DNA of 64,000 nucleotides. It comes from JAEUWI01 sp942492815. GTDB taxonomy: Bacteria; Hydrogenedentota; Hydrogenedentia; Hydrogenedentales; JAEUWI01. The notes below the pieces were generated by a model. That model saw only the letters and a list, made by a program, of their open reading frames with translations. It was not told the DNA's origin and ran no database searches. Positions 8,349 to 18,956 of the stretch are shown piece after piece. Where the stretch lies: NCBI GenBank assembly GCA_942492815.1, contig OW818658.1, positions 1,674,001 through 1,738,000 of the forward strand, in the 5' to 3' direction. Within the stretch, counting starts at the first letter, position 1. Each line of letters opens with the position of its first letter. Made by a program: the position numbers and the translations under genes.

Positions 8349-9566
8349 ATGCGGAACTTTCGCGGATACTTTTTGCTCGTAATTGTCCTTGTTCATGCAT
8401 GCGCCGCGCCCGGTGAGAATCTACTGCTTCCGACGCTGACCGGCAAGCTGAAGATCGGCGAATCGACTAAGATCGTCTGCTTTGGGGACAGCGTCACGGG
8501 TGTCTACTATCATACCGGCGGGCGGCGGGCCTACACCGAGATATTGAGATTGAGACTTTCCGACGCCTTTCCCAAGAACACTATAGAGGCCATCAACGCC
8601 GGTGTCAGCGGGAATACGACCGTCAATGCTTTGGAGCGAATCGAGAGCGATGTGCTCGCGCACAAACCCGACCTCGTGACCGTCATGTTCGGACTCAATG
8701 ACATGACGCGCGTGCCGCTCGAAGAGTATCGCGCGAACCTGAGGACCATCGTTGAGCGATGTCGGGCTGCCGGGGCCGAAGTGGTGCTCTGTACGCCGAA
8801 CAACGTCGAATATACGGAGGGGCGACCGACGGCGAAGCTACTGGAATACTGTGCCGTGGTTCGTGAGGTTGCAGAGGAGCAGAAGGTAACCCTGACGGAT
8901 TGTTACAACGCGTTTGAGGCGATCCGCGAGAAGGATGGGCGGGCTTGGTCCCTGTTGATGAGTGACGAAATTCACCCGAACATGGACGGTCACAAGCGCA
9001 TTGCGAGTACCATCTCATCGGCTGTGATGGGGGATATTGTCGAGCTTGGCGATATCCCCGCGCCGCAGCCCGCGATCCCACACACCCTCGAACTCATTCG
9101 CACCAAGCAGCCTATCGAAATTCTTGCGATGCCGCCCTACGACGCAATTCTCGGAAAACTTCTACGCGAAGTCGCTCCAGAGTCGGCCCTGACCATCACC
9201 CCTTGGGAGGTCGCGGGGAAATCGATGGCTGAAATCGAAGCGTCCGCCAAGGCCATCCGCGACAATCCGCCGGACTGGGTCTTTATCGCGGTGCCGCTGG
9301 AGGCCGAGGCGGCGGACTTCGACGAGTTCAAGCGCCATTTCACCTGGACGATGAACTACGCGCTGAGTTTTGGCCTCCAAGAGTGGGACGTGATCGCTGT
9401 GCCGCCGAGCTTCATCGCTTCGGTAGAGGGTGCGGGGAAAGAGCGCGATGGTTGGTCGCGCTCACTGATCCGCGCTCAGGACTTCGCGTTGATCGACGGT
9501 GGGGGGAGCGCGGAGGCGGCGGAGGCCAGCCTGCGCGAATGGCTGAAGAAACAGTTGGCGGAATGA
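8349..9566 (+). CDS. Secreted GDSL/SGNH-type esterase or lipase
   Basis: This encodes 405 residues with an N-terminal export signal (a Cys at residue 18 might be lipidated, but the lipobox is imperfect). SGNH blocks are clear: VCFGDSVTG with the catalytic Ser at 48, INAGVSGNTT, MFGLNDM, and DEIHPNMDGH supplying the Asp/His pair. The family hydrolyses esters; in this gene context carbohydrate or polysaccharide O-acetyl groups are plausible substrates. The C-terminal part (about 235-405) is not recognisable. It contains IEILAMPPYDAILGKLLREV and DWVFIAVPLEAEAADFDEF, which may be a second, degenerate SGNH-like fold. The ATG is preceded by AGGAGA. Confidence 0.85.
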   Translation: MRNFRGYFLLVIVLVHACAAPGENLLLPTLTGKLKIGESTKIVCFGDSVTGVYYHTGGRRAYTEILRLRLSDAFPKNTIEAINAGVSGNTTVNALERIESDVLAHKPDLVTVMFGLNDMTRVPLEEYRANLRTIVERCRAAGAEVVLCTPNNVEYTEGRPTAKLLEYCAVVREVAEEQKVTLTDCYNAFEAIREKDGRAWSLLMSDEIHPNMDGHKRIASTISSAVMGDIVELGDIPAPQPAIPHTLELIRTKQPIEILAMPPYDAILGKLLREVAPESALTITPWEVAGKSMAEIEASAKAIRDNPPDWVFIAVPLEAEAADFDEFKRHFTWTMNYALSFGLQEWDVIAVPPSFIASVEGAGKERDGWSRSLIRAQDFALIDGGGSAEAAEASLREWLKKQLAE

Positions 9567-9596
9567 AGAGCGCGCCTTCGGCAAATTGAGAAAACC

Positions 9597-9672
9597 AGAC
9601 GGATAGGACCGATAGGACCGATTTTCAGAATAGAGCGATCAGATCTGTCCTATCGGTCTGATCCGTCTAATG
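9597..9672. repeat. Palindromic spacer repeat with tandem GATAGGACC units
   Basis: AGACGGATAGGACCGATAGG on the left is mirrored by CCTATCGGTCTGATCCGTCT on the right, about 25 bases apart. It contains a short direct repeat and could form a long hairpin in either strand. It lies in the 291-bp gap before the next gene, where nothing else was seen. Confidence 0.65.
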
Positions 9673-9857
9673 CTTCACCCCGCCTCGGAGTCGCCCCCCG
9701 CCCCGAAGGTGACATCGCGCCTGCCAATCCAGTAGACTGCCGGGATTCCCGTCCGTGGCTCTTGAGCAGTGCGCCCTGGCGGGTTGCGTTTTGGGAGATC
9801 AACGCTGCCGCAGCCGCGTGTTTGCGGGCTGTGTCGTCCAACCAGAGAGGTATCATA

Positions 9858-12800
9858 ATGTGTAGTAGCCTGAACCGGGCTTTTGCCCTGGTCCTGCTGT
9901 CCCTCGTCCTGAGCGTTCAGGGCGCCTTCGCGGAGTATGCCTATGAGCAGGGCGACAGCATCGCCATCATCGGCAACGCTTTGCCCGACCGTATGCAGCA
10001 GGATGGGTACCTGGAGACCTACCTTCAGCTCGCCAATCCGGACAAGCAACTCGTCGTGCGCGATATGGGCTTCTCTGGCGACGAAGTGGCCAACCGCCCG
10101 CGCGAAGAAAACTTCCCCACGGTGGACTACTACATGGACCTGGTGAAGGCGGATGTGATTTTCGCTTTCTTCGGCTACAACGAGTCTTTCAAACAGGATC
10201 CGGCCTTGTTCAAGCAGGAGCTGGCCACCTTCATTGAAGAGACGCGTGCCAAGCGCTACAACGGCGAATCCGCCCCGCGCCTGGTGCTGTTCTCGCCCAT
10301 CGCCCACGAAGATCTGCAATCGCCGGATTTCCCCGATGGCAAGGACAACAACAAGTGGCTGGAGATCTACACCGACGCCATGGCCCGAGTCGCCGCTGAC
10401 CTGGACGTGCCCTTTGTCGATCTCTTCGGGCCTTCTCAGGCCCTTTATGCGTCCACCGACGCGCCCCTCACGATCAACGGCGTTCACCTGAACGCGCAGG
10501 GCAACGACGCCATCGCGAAGGTCATCGTCGAAGCGCTGGGACAGAAAGTGGAGACCAACCACGCTGAACTCGTCCGCGCCGCCGTGCTGGAGAAGAACTG
10601 GTGCTGGTTCAACCGCTACCGCGCGACGGACGGCAACGACGTGTGGGGCAATCGCTCCGTGCTGAAGTTCGTCAATGATCAGACCAACGCCGAAGTGCTC
10701 CAGCACGAACTGCTCATGCTCGACATCAAGTCCGCGAACCGTGATAAGGTCATCTGGAGCGCCACTCTGGGCGAGGGCGGCAAGCCGGACGACAGCAACG
10801 TGCCGAATCCCATTCAGGTGGAGACGAACTACCAGCCCAGCGAGAAGAACGGGAAGCTGGCCTATACGCCGGCCTCCGAAGGCGTCAACACGCTGAAGCT
10901 GGCCACCAACCTCGAAACCAATCTCTTCGCGTCTGAAGAAATGTTCCCCGAGTTCGTGAATCCCGTGCAGATGGATGTGGACACCAAGGGCCGCATCTGG
11001 GTGGCGGTGTGGGAGACCTACCCCAAGTGGCAACCGGATCGCGAGATGCTCGATCGCCTCGTGATACTGCCCGATGAAAATCGAGACGGTGTTGCAGATG
11101 AGTGCAAGACCTTTGCCTATGTCCACAATCCCACGGCCTTCACCTTCTGGAATGGCGGCGTAATTGTGGCCTCCGCGCCGAATTTCTGGTTTCTGAAAGA
11201 TACCGACGGCGACGACGTGGCCGATCACCGCGAGATCATCCTTAGCGGCCTCGACTCTGCCGACACGCATCACAGCGCCAACGGCTTCGACTTCGGCCCC
11301 GACGGCTACATTTATTATCAGCGCGGCATTTTCAATGTGAGCAATGTGGAGACCCCCTGGCAGGGTCCGCAGTTCTATGGCAATTCCGCCATGTATCGCT
11401 TCAACCCGCGGAGTCACCGCTTCAGCTACCACGCGGAGAATCCCCCGAATCCCCACGGCGGCGATTTCGACTACTGGGGCTACCACTATGCGACGGACGC
11501 GACCGGCGGGCGCGCCTATCAGGTGCGCATGGACGGCGGCGGTGCCTTCAAGATGCACGAACTGCTCACCAAGACCGTGCGCCCCGTGCCCTCCAGCGGT
11601 ATCCTCTCCAGCACCCATTTCCCCGAGGAAATGAACGGCAACTACCTCATCCTCAATTCCATCGGCTTCCTCGGCATCAAGCAGTACACCCTGGAAAATA
11701 CCGACGGCAACGTCTGGGGCACGGAGACCGAAGACCTGCTCGTTTCCAGCGATCCCAATTTCCGTCCCTCCGACTTCAAATTCGGCGACGACGGCGCGCT
11801 CTACGTCGCCGACTGGGCCAACGCCCTCATCGGCCACATGCAGCACAACATCCGCGACCCCAGTCGCGACCGCGAACATGGCCGCGTCTACCGCGTGACC
11901 TACAAGGGTCGTCCGCTGCAGGACTCCGTCAAAGTCGACGGCGAGCCCATCCCGGCGTTGCTCGATGTGTTGAAGCACCCGACGAACGGCGTGCGCCTTC
12001 GTGCGCGCATCGAACTCAGCGAGCGCAATCGCGACGAGGTGATCGCCGCCGCCACCGAGTGGGCGAAGCAGTTCGACCCGATGAAAGCGGAAGACGCCCA
12101 CCATCTGCTGGAAGTGCTCTGGCTCCATCAGCAGTTTAACGTGCTCAATGAAGGGCTTCTGTCGCTGCTGCTCAATTCCCCCGAGGCCCACGCCCGCCGC
12201 GCTGCGGAACGCGTGAAGTACATCTGGGAGATCGAGGGCAAGTTCGGCGCGGGTGCCATGGCCTCCATGGACCACAGCGCCCACGCCGCCCACGGCGGGG
12301 CCTCGGATTACCTCAAGCAGGAAATGTCGCCCCCGCCCTTCATGGACGGCGACACGCTGGTGGTCAAGATCCAGTCGGTGAAGGAGCAGATGCGCTACGA
12401 CCGCAAGAAGTTCGCGGTCGAGCCCGGCATGAAGGTGCGCATCGAGTTCAGCAACCCCGACGCCATGGACCACAACCTCATGGTGCTCCAGCCGGACTCT
12501 GCCGAGGAAGTCGCCATGGCCGCCATGCTGCTCGGCGCCGACGGCGTCAAGAAAAGCTGGACGCCCGACAGCCCCAAGATCATTGCCCACTCGAAGACCC
12601 TTTCCGTCGGTCAGGCGGAAAACATCGAGTTCAACGCGCCCGACGCGGTCGGTCTCTACGACTACATCTGCACCTATCCCGGCCACTGGCAGTTGATGCG
12701 GGGCATGATGCATGTCGTGGATGACCGCGAAGCGTGGGATGCCGCAAACCCCGATCCGGCCCTGGCCGACGTGAAGGAATGGAAGCCGGAGGATTTCTCC

Positions 12801-13256
12801 GCCGACCTGGACAAGCTGGCCAGCCGCTCCGCGGCGCGTGGTCAGGAAATCTTCACGGCGGCGGCCTGCGTGGCCTGTCACAAGGCCGGGGGAGAAGGTG
12901 CCGCCATCGGCCCCGACCTCGCCGGCGTCGCCGAGCGCCTCGACCCCGCCGCCATGGCGGTGGAGATGCTCGACCCCTCCAAGGTCATTAAAGACGAGTA
13001 CAAGCCCTGGAACATCGAGCTGAACGACCTCACCAGCACCTACGGCCTGGTGGTGGAGCAGACCGACGAGTTCATCCGCGTCGTGGAGAATCCGCTGGTC
13101 ACTACGGAGGCCCGGAAGATTCCCCGTAGCGAGATCAGCGAGATGACCGCCTCCCCGGTGTCCACCATGCCCACGGGCCTGTTGGGTGCCTTTTCGAAGG
13201 ACGATATTCTCGACCTGATGGCTTACTTGCGGGGGGTGAAGGCGCATCAGCACTGA
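9858..13256 (+). CDS. Four-domain secreted redox protein: SGNH-like, dehydrogenase-type propeller, cupredoxin, cytochrome c
   Basis: This encodes 1132 residues; the ATG has GAGAGG seven bases upstream and starts a signal peptide. Residues about 25-230 are an SGNH-like domain (IAIIGNALPDRM, FFGYNESF, GVHLNAQGN). Residues about 330-690 are a six-bladed sorbosone-dehydrogenase or membrane-bound-dehydrogenase type propeller (NPVQMDVDTKGRIWVAVWETYP, LPDENRDGVADE). Residues about 820-955 are an azurin/plastocyanin-like domain; likely Cu ligands are His872 (AMDHNLMV), Cys938 and the His of CTYPGHW, plus a Met. Residues about 990-1120 are a c-type cytochrome with CVACH at 1004-1008. The order suggests an exported oxidoreductase passing electrons from propeller to copper to haem within one chain. 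Substrate is unknown. Confidence 0.9.
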   Translation: MCSSLNRAFALVLLSLVLSVQGAFAEYAYEQGDSIAIIGNALPDRMQQDGYLETYLQLANPDKQLVVRDMGFSGDEVANRPREENFPTVDYYMDLVKADVIFAFFGYNESFKQDPALFKQELATFIEETRAKRYNGESAPRLVLFSPIAHEDLQSPDFPDGKDNNKWLEIYTDAMARVAADLDVPFVDLFGPSQALYASTDAPLTINGVHLNAQGNDAIAKVIVEALGQKVETNHAELVRAAVLEKNWCWFNRYRATDGNDVWGNRSVLKFVNDQTNAEVLQHELLMLDIKSANRDKVIWSATLGEGGKPDDSNVPNPIQVETNYQPSEKNGKLAYTPASEGVNTLKLATNLETNLFASEEMFPEFVNPVQMDVDTKGRIWVAVWETYPKWQPDREMLDRLVILPDENRDGVADECKTFAYVHNPTAFTFWNGGVIVASAPNFWFLKDTDGDDVADHREIILSGLDSADTHHSANGFDFGPDGYIYYQRGIFNVSNVETPWQGPQFYGNSAMYRFNPRSHRFSYHAENPPNPHGGDFDYWGYHYATDATGGRAYQVRMDGGGAFKMHELLTKTVRPVPSSGILSSTHFPEEMNGNYLILNSIGFLGIKQYTLENTDGNVWGTETEDLLVSSDPNFRPSDFKFGDDGALYVADWANALIGHMQHNIRDPSRDREHGRVYRVTYKGRPLQDSVKVDGEPIPALLDVLKHPTNGVRLRARIELSERNRDEVIAAATEWAKQFDPMKAEDAHHLLEVLWLHQQFNVLNEGLLSLLLNSPEAHARRAAERVKYIWEIEGKFGAGAMASMDHSAHAAHGGASDYLKQEMSPPPFMDGDTLVVKIQSVKEQMRYDRKKFAVEPGMKVRIEFSNPDAMDHNLMVLQPDSAEEVAMAAMLLGADGVKKSWTPDSPKIIAHSKTLSVGQAENIEFNAPDAVGLYDYICTYPGHWQLMRGMMHVVDDREAWDAANPDPALADVKEWKPEDFSADLDKLASRSAARGQEIFTAAACVACHKAGGEGAAIGPDLAGVAERLDPAAMAVEMLDPSKVIKDEYKPWNIELNDLTSTYGLVVEQTDEFIRVVENPLVTTEARKIPRSEISEMTASPVSTMPTGLLGAFSKDDILDLMAYLRGVKAHQH

Positions 13257-13391
13257 TGGTTTGGGTGGGAATGCCTCTGTAGAATTGAGTTGACTGGACA
13301 GTGCGTGGCTGTCCTGAGTCGCAGCGGAAGATGCCGCTTGCGGGTCAGGGCGGCCACGTTTGCTTTGTCTGTGCAGGAGGAGCGGGACTCA

Positions 13392-13494
13392 GGGGACGGA
13401 CATGCGCCAGGTGAATCCCATGGAGCGTAGAGCTCGTGAGTCATTCGGTTGACTGGATAAAGCGCTCGAGTCGCGTAAGCGCGTGCCTGTCCCA
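13392..13494. repeat. ~102-bp palindromic element, variant B copy 1
   Basis: It begins GGGGACGGACATGCGCC and ends GCGCGTGCCTGTCCC, imperfect inverted repeats. It is about 80% identical by eye to 13653-13754 across its whole length, including GAGCGTAGAGC and GACTGGATA in the interior. It is the first of three elements filling the 630-base gap between two genes. Confidence 0.8.
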
Positions 13495-13548
13495 GAGGAT
13501 GGGTGGGTGTATCTGGTGCAGCATCGAAACTCGACTCCGGCATCCACA

Positions 13549-13650
13549 GGGACATGCCGCCGCATTGGTGTGGGCGTTGCCCGGCAGAGCTGCTTGGAAG
13601 GGCATCGAAATGGCGGCTTTCGTTTCAGGGCCCCTGCGGCGGTACGTCCC
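13549..13650. repeat. ~101-bp palindromic element, copy 2
   Basis: It has the same ends as the copies at 8142 and 41468 (GGGACATGCCGCCGC and GCGGCGGTACGTCCC) and also shares the inner stretch TTGGTGTGGGC with the first copy. It is sandwiched between the two variant B elements, only two bases from the second. Confidence 0.8.
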
Positions 13651-13652
13651 CC

Positions 13653-13754
13653 GGGGACGGACACGCGCCAAGTGACACAAGTAGAGCGTAGAGCACGTGA
13701 GTCACTCGATTGACTGGATAGGGTGCTCATGTCGTGAATGCGCGTGCCTGTCCC
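13653..13754. repeat. ~102-bp palindromic element, variant B copy 2
   Basis: It is a direct repeat of 13392-13494. Its right flank AGTGGATGGGTGG is the reverse complement of the left flank of the copy at 8142, which links variants A and B as one superfamily. The remaining bases up to 13886 show no gene. Confidence 0.8.
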
Positions 13755-13886
13755 AGTGGATGGGTGGGAGAGCCTGTGCGTATCCGCATCACTATTCCAA
13801 CGTCCATATTTTGTGGGGAGCAATTTCCAGAGCTTTCGTATAAAATATGAGCTGGCCAAAATAAGTCAGGACAATTGAGGACTACT

Positions 13887-14207
13887 GTGAGCGAGACATT
13901 CGAGCAAATTCTTCGACTCATAAAGAATGGCGAGGTACGAATATCGGACCACGGCTATGACGAGATGGCGCATGACGGGATCCCTGTAGCGAACGTTCTC
14001 AGCAGTGTGTTTTTCGCAACGGTTATTGAGAATTATCCAAACTTCCAGAAGGGTGCGTGCGTATTGGTCTTGCAGATGGACGGCAATGACAATCCGATCC
14101 ACGCCGTCTGGGGAATCCCGAAAGGGCACGCCACACCAGCGGCGCTCGTGACCGCATACAGGCCGGATCCAACTCGTTGGGAAGATGGCTTTACGAGGAG
14201 ATGCTGA
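13887..14207 (+). CDS. DUF4258 domain protein, putative toxin
   Basis: This encodes 106 residues from a GTG with GAGG six bases upstream (a TTG at 13875 is the alternative). The pattern EVRISDHGYDEMAHDGIPVANVLSS near the N-terminus and KGACVLVLQMDGNDNPIHAVWGIP in the middle is that of the DUF4258 family, which resembles RelE/BrnT-like small nucleases in its H-x-x-E helix and its strands. The family is often found as the first gene of a two-gene module with a small partner, as here, where the stop codon overlaps the next start. It lies beside the repeat cluster. The toxin role is inferred from family and context only. Confidence 0.75.
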   Translation: MSETFEQILRLIKNGEVRISDHGYDEMAHDGIPVANVLSSVFFATVIENYPNFQKGACVLVLQMDGNDNPIHAVWGIPKGHATPAALVTAYRPDPTRWEDGFTRRC

Positions 14208-14422
14208 TGGAAAAGAAATTCGGTAAGAAACTCATTCATGAAGGTCCCTATATGGCCGAGGTTGATGTCGTGTATCTGGAAACCGAGGATGCATGGTCGC
14301 CCTACCTGACCGTTGAGGATGCACTCAAACTGGATAGCATTCGGAAAGCGCTTCGTGAAGGCAATATTGAAACGGCGGCTAGCCTTGCCAAGGTGTATGA
14401 GTTAACGCCCGTCGTCCACTAA
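14207..14422 (+). CDS. Small partner of the DUF4258 protein, putative antitoxin
   Basis: This encodes 71 residues. The ATG overlaps the TGA of the DUF4258 gene (TGATG), with GAGGAG just upstream; an ATG six bases earlier is also possible. Residues GPYMAEVDVVYLETEDAWSP and LTVEDALKLDSIRKALREGN give a short strand pair followed by an acidic helical part, ending KVYELTPV. This arrangement, downstream of DUF4258 and translationally coupled, recurs in other genomes as I recall it, and the protein is usually annotated as hypothetical. No DNA-binding motif is obvious. Confidence 0.75.
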   Translation: MEKKFGKKLIHEGPYMAEVDVVYLETEDAWSPYLTVEDALKLDSIRKALREGNIETAASLAKVYELTPVVH

Positions 14423-14514
14423 ACTCTTCATGGATGTCCCGTTTGTTCGTTGCCCAAGATCGCGTTGGAATGGGTGGTTCCGGGCTGGACAATCACCTGT
14501 GGAAAGTAAAATCC

Positions 14515-17046
14515 ATGCATCACGATAACCGAGTTCAGGTCGTATCCCTTCTGATTTTCGCTGTGGTTTTCTGTTACCTTTCCCCCGTCCACGCCGCCCA
14601 CCTGTCCCCGCGGAACACCGAAGTGCCCTTCCCGTACCTCGCGGGGGCCACGCGGAGCTGGCCTATCCTTCAGGAGAACTTTCCCGTCGGAGCACGGATG
14701 ACCTTCGTGGCCAGGCGCGATGGCGCGACCTTGGCTCAGGGCAACGTGCTCACGCTGCCGGGCCTCCGGGTCGAGTTGGACCGCGAACAGCAGCTCACCA
14801 TTGCGGCGGAGGCGACTGCAGCCGAGGCCCCCTTCGACCTGGAGGTTTCGCTGGCCCTTCCGGGCGGCTATGTGGAGGCTCAGACCCTGCGCATCCAGCC
14901 CGGACCGCCGAAGCGGCCCCTGTCGTACTACTCGGACTTCGGTGACGACCTCATCCGCATCTTCAATGCACCCGACGGTACCTGGCGTCCCGTGACGAAG
15001 GACGCCTTCGACCAGTATTTCCGCCGCTGCCAGCTCCAGGGAATCGACCGCCTCATCACGTGGCTTGGCCCCATGCCCTATATCACCGCGCCCTCGAACT
15101 ACGCCCCGGCGGACTGGGCGCGTTATGAGGCCCAGGCCCGCGCACTGAACGAGAGCGAGGCCTTCAAAGCCCTGGTCACCGAACGGCTCAAGGGTGCCCA
15201 GAAAGGCGAGTGGGGGCTCCACATTTCCTGGGACTGGATTCGCCAGTTGAACGCGTTTCGCCTGATGCGCGATTTCGGCCCCATGCTATCCCGCAGCGCG
15301 GAGCAGCACGGTGTCAAGCTGAGCGTCAGCTTTCGACCTTTCGAGCCGGCCCTGACCAAATATTACGAGTTGCCCACCTTCGACGAGCAGGGCGCCTACC
15401 TCTGGGGCTTCCTGCCCATGGCCACACCGCCCATCAACTACCGCACCAGCGAAACGAGCTTTGCTCACTACCGTACCCTCCTCCAGAAAATGGGCCACGA
15501 AGACAAGGGCCGCATCGGCGCCATCACCATTCCCGGCGTTGAAGGTGCGGCGGCCTTCTTGCAGCGCTTCAACGCGACGGGGGACAACCTCCGTATCGTG
15601 GCGTCGGACTATCCGCCGCTGCTGGCGGATTCCCTCGTGCTCCAGCGCCAGGCGGATAGCCAGTTTGCGCTGGTGCCGTTTGCCGGAATCGCCGATCAAG
15701 CCGAAGCGCAGCTCCAGCCCGTCACGGGCTTTAGCGTCCGTGAGGAGAAAGGCACCGTGCACATCGAAGGCCTGGACGCGCCCTTCGCATCGCGCTATCT
15801 CATCCTGTCCAATCCCGCGAACGCGGAAGAGGCCCTCGACTTTCCCACCCTGTCGCCCGTTGAGCTTTTCGCCCGCGCGGGCAACCGCATCGGGCGGGAG
15901 AATGTCTACTGGGTGCTCGACGACGACCCGGCGGTCGCCGCCGCCACACGCGTGCCGGGGATTCCGTCCACGGGCGATCAGGCCACGGAGTTCAACGCGA
16001 CCGAGACCGGTTATCGACACCTCTTCCAGCAGGGCCAGCCCCGCACCGCACTGCGCGGCAAACTCCTGGTGATCGATCTCGGCGCGGCCTGGTCCGTGGA
16101 GATGCTCGACCTCAATCAGCCCCTCATGCGCGAGAACGCCATCAAGGAATTGAAGACGGTCCTCGATCTGCCCGCCTTCGACGAGATCTTCATCAACACC
16201 CGGTCCCACGTGCAGCTTTCCGCCTATCAGGGCGATGGGAAGGAGGGCATCCAGCCATTGATGAACTACCGCGAAAACCGAAAGCACTACGCCCACCTGG
16301 GCATCGACCGCGCCTATGCCCCCATTGTCGCCGCGGACGATCCCGTGCTGCGCGCCTGGGCCGCCGATCCCGCCCAGGTGGAGAAGATCACCACCTGGCA
16401 GCCCGGCGAGTGGGAGGGAGGCTGCCAGACTGAAGCGTCGCCCTACCGCTGGCGCTTCGCCCGAAACAAAGCCGTGACCGGGGGCCTCCGCACCTTCCTC
16501 GGGGAGCTGGAGGTCGCCTTCCCCGATACCCGCATCCGCGCCGTCATCCCCATGGCCGAGGCATCCGCCACCGAAGTGCGCAACGAAATCGCCCAGCTCA
16601 CGCGGCCCGACGGCACGCCCTACGGCCCCAGCGACAACGGCGGCGTCTGGAGCACCATCAACTACATCGACACCATCGGCGAGGGCATGGCCATGCTCGA
16701 CCTCAGCGGGCTCCGCACCGAGCCGGTCCTCTTCGGCATCCGCGACGTGCCCCCCACCGGGCCCTTCGACGTCCACTTGCGCGGTTCCTTCCGCGACCTT
16801 GCGGATAACCGCGGCTCCAGCTTCCGCGGCCCCCGCAGCTTCTTCTTCGAAGCCCAATACACCCTCCGCCGCCAGGACTACGACACCGCCCGCGCCGAAC
16901 GCGAAGGCCTCATCCTCAAGGTCCTCGCTCACAAGGACGAGGTCAACGAAGTCATCCTCTACGAATCCGCCGACTGGCTCTACTTCCTACCCTTCGGCGA
17001 TCCGGTCCTGAGTGGACATGGATTTCTGGACGCCGTGTCTCCGTGA
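14515..17046 (+). CDS. Large secreted protein, possible TIM-barrel glycoside-hydrolase-like
   Basis: This encodes 843 residues. The ATG at 14515 (GGAAA nine bases upstream) starts a clear signal peptide ending SPVHA; an earlier in-frame ATG at 14434 would place extra residues before it. No named family was recognised. The middle has barrel-like strand/helix alternation (WGLHISWDWIRQLNAFRLMR, VKLSVSFRPFEPALTKY, GRIGAITIPGV), reminiscent of secreted glycosidase-like barrels. The C-terminus (DTIGEGMAMLDLSGLRTEPV to ESADWLYFLPFGDP) is duplicated in a pseudogene at 28063-28485. The three genes before it are unrelated; a promoter for the next gene begins just after its stop. Confidence 0.75.
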   Translation: MHHDNRVQVVSLLIFAVVFCYLSPVHAAHLSPRNTEVPFPYLAGATRSWPILQENFPVGARMTFVARRDGATLAQGNVLTLPGLRVELDREQQLTIAAEATAAEAPFDLEVSLALPGGYVEAQTLRIQPGPPKRPLSYYSDFGDDLIRIFNAPDGTWRPVTKDAFDQYFRRCQLQGIDRLITWLGPMPYITAPSNYAPADWARYEAQARALNESEAFKALVTERLKGAQKGEWGLHISWDWIRQLNAFRLMRDFGPMLSRSAEQHGVKLSVSFRPFEPALTKYYELPTFDEQGAYLWGFLPMATPPINYRTSETSFAHYRTLLQKMGHEDKGRIGAITIPGVEGAAAFLQRFNATGDNLRIVASDYPPLLADSLVLQRQADSQFALVPFAGIADQAEAQLQPVTGFSVREEKGTVHIEGLDAPFASRYLILSNPANAEEALDFPTLSPVELFARAGNRIGRENVYWVLDDDPAVAAATRVPGIPSTGDQATEFNATETGYRHLFQQGQPRTALRGKLLVIDLGAAWSVEMLDLNQPLMRENAIKELKTVLDLPAFDEIFINTRSHVQLSAYQGDGKEGIQPLMNYRENRKHYAHLGIDRAYAPIVAADDPVLRAWAADPAQVEKITTWQPGEWEGGCQTEASPYRWRFARNKAVTGGLRTFLGELEVAFPDTRIRAVIPMAEASATEVRNEIAQLTRPDGTPYGPSDNGGVWSTINYIDTIGEGMAMLDLSGLRTEPVLFGIRDVPPTGPFDVHLRGSFRDLADNRGSSFRGPRSFFFEAQYTLRRQDYDTARAEREGLILKVLAHKDEVNEVILYESADWLYFLPFGDPVLSGHGFLDAVSP

Positions 17047-17065
17047 TCATGATTGTTCAAACCGC

Positions 17066-17094
17066 TTGCAATGCAACACCGAGATGTGTATACT
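17066..17094 (+). promoter_or_regulatory. Putative promoter for the DEAD-box helicase gene, with a long leader
   Basis: TTGCAA (17066-17071), a 17-bp spacer and TATACT (17089-17094). Transcription from here would give a leader of about 180 bases before the GTG at 17280. The leader contains a GCCCC-TTC-GGGGC type hairpin. Long leaders are common for cold-induced helicase genes, but this is inference. Confidence 0.55.
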
Positions 17095-17279
17095 TCTGAA
17101 CTTAGGCAGCATTTGCCCCTTCAGGGGCCTGCATCTTAGCGGGAACTTCTCTCGCAGTTGCTCATCTTTCTTCCCGGTTTCCACTCCCTCCGAGTCCCCC
17201 CGCGTATTTAGCTGAGCAAATAACCCTCAGCGGCCGCGACGTTTTTGAGCATCCCGGCCCACAAACGAAAGGGACTTCT

Positions 17280-18791
<1,512 letters not shown>

Positions 18792-18818
18792 TCCTGATTA
18801 ATCAATAGTTCCGCACGT

Positions 18819-18852
18819 GCGGGCCTTCCCTCTCGGGAAGGTCCGCATTTTC
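18819..18852 (+). terminator. Rho-independent terminator after the helicase gene
   Basis: GCGGGCCTTCCC pairs with GGGAAGGTCCGC (one G-U) around a TCTC loop, followed by ATTTTC. Confidence 0.8.
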
Positions 18853-18956
18853 ATATCACTTTGGTGTAATGCGGAATCATCGCAATCGCAGTCCCCGTTT
18901 TCGGGCCTGTCGGTTTAATGGCGAAATGCCGACATGAAAGCGCATTTCACTTGTCT

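Noticed and set aside
9675..13253. 1192-codon minus-strand open frame
   Set aside because: It is a mirror of the four-domain redox gene; high-GC third positions leave the opposite strand open. Translation is rich in His/Val/Gly with no recognisable domain.
13257..13886. CRISPR array
   Set aside because: The repeats are ~102 bp, palindromic, and only two or three in number, with no short constant repeats and no cas genes.
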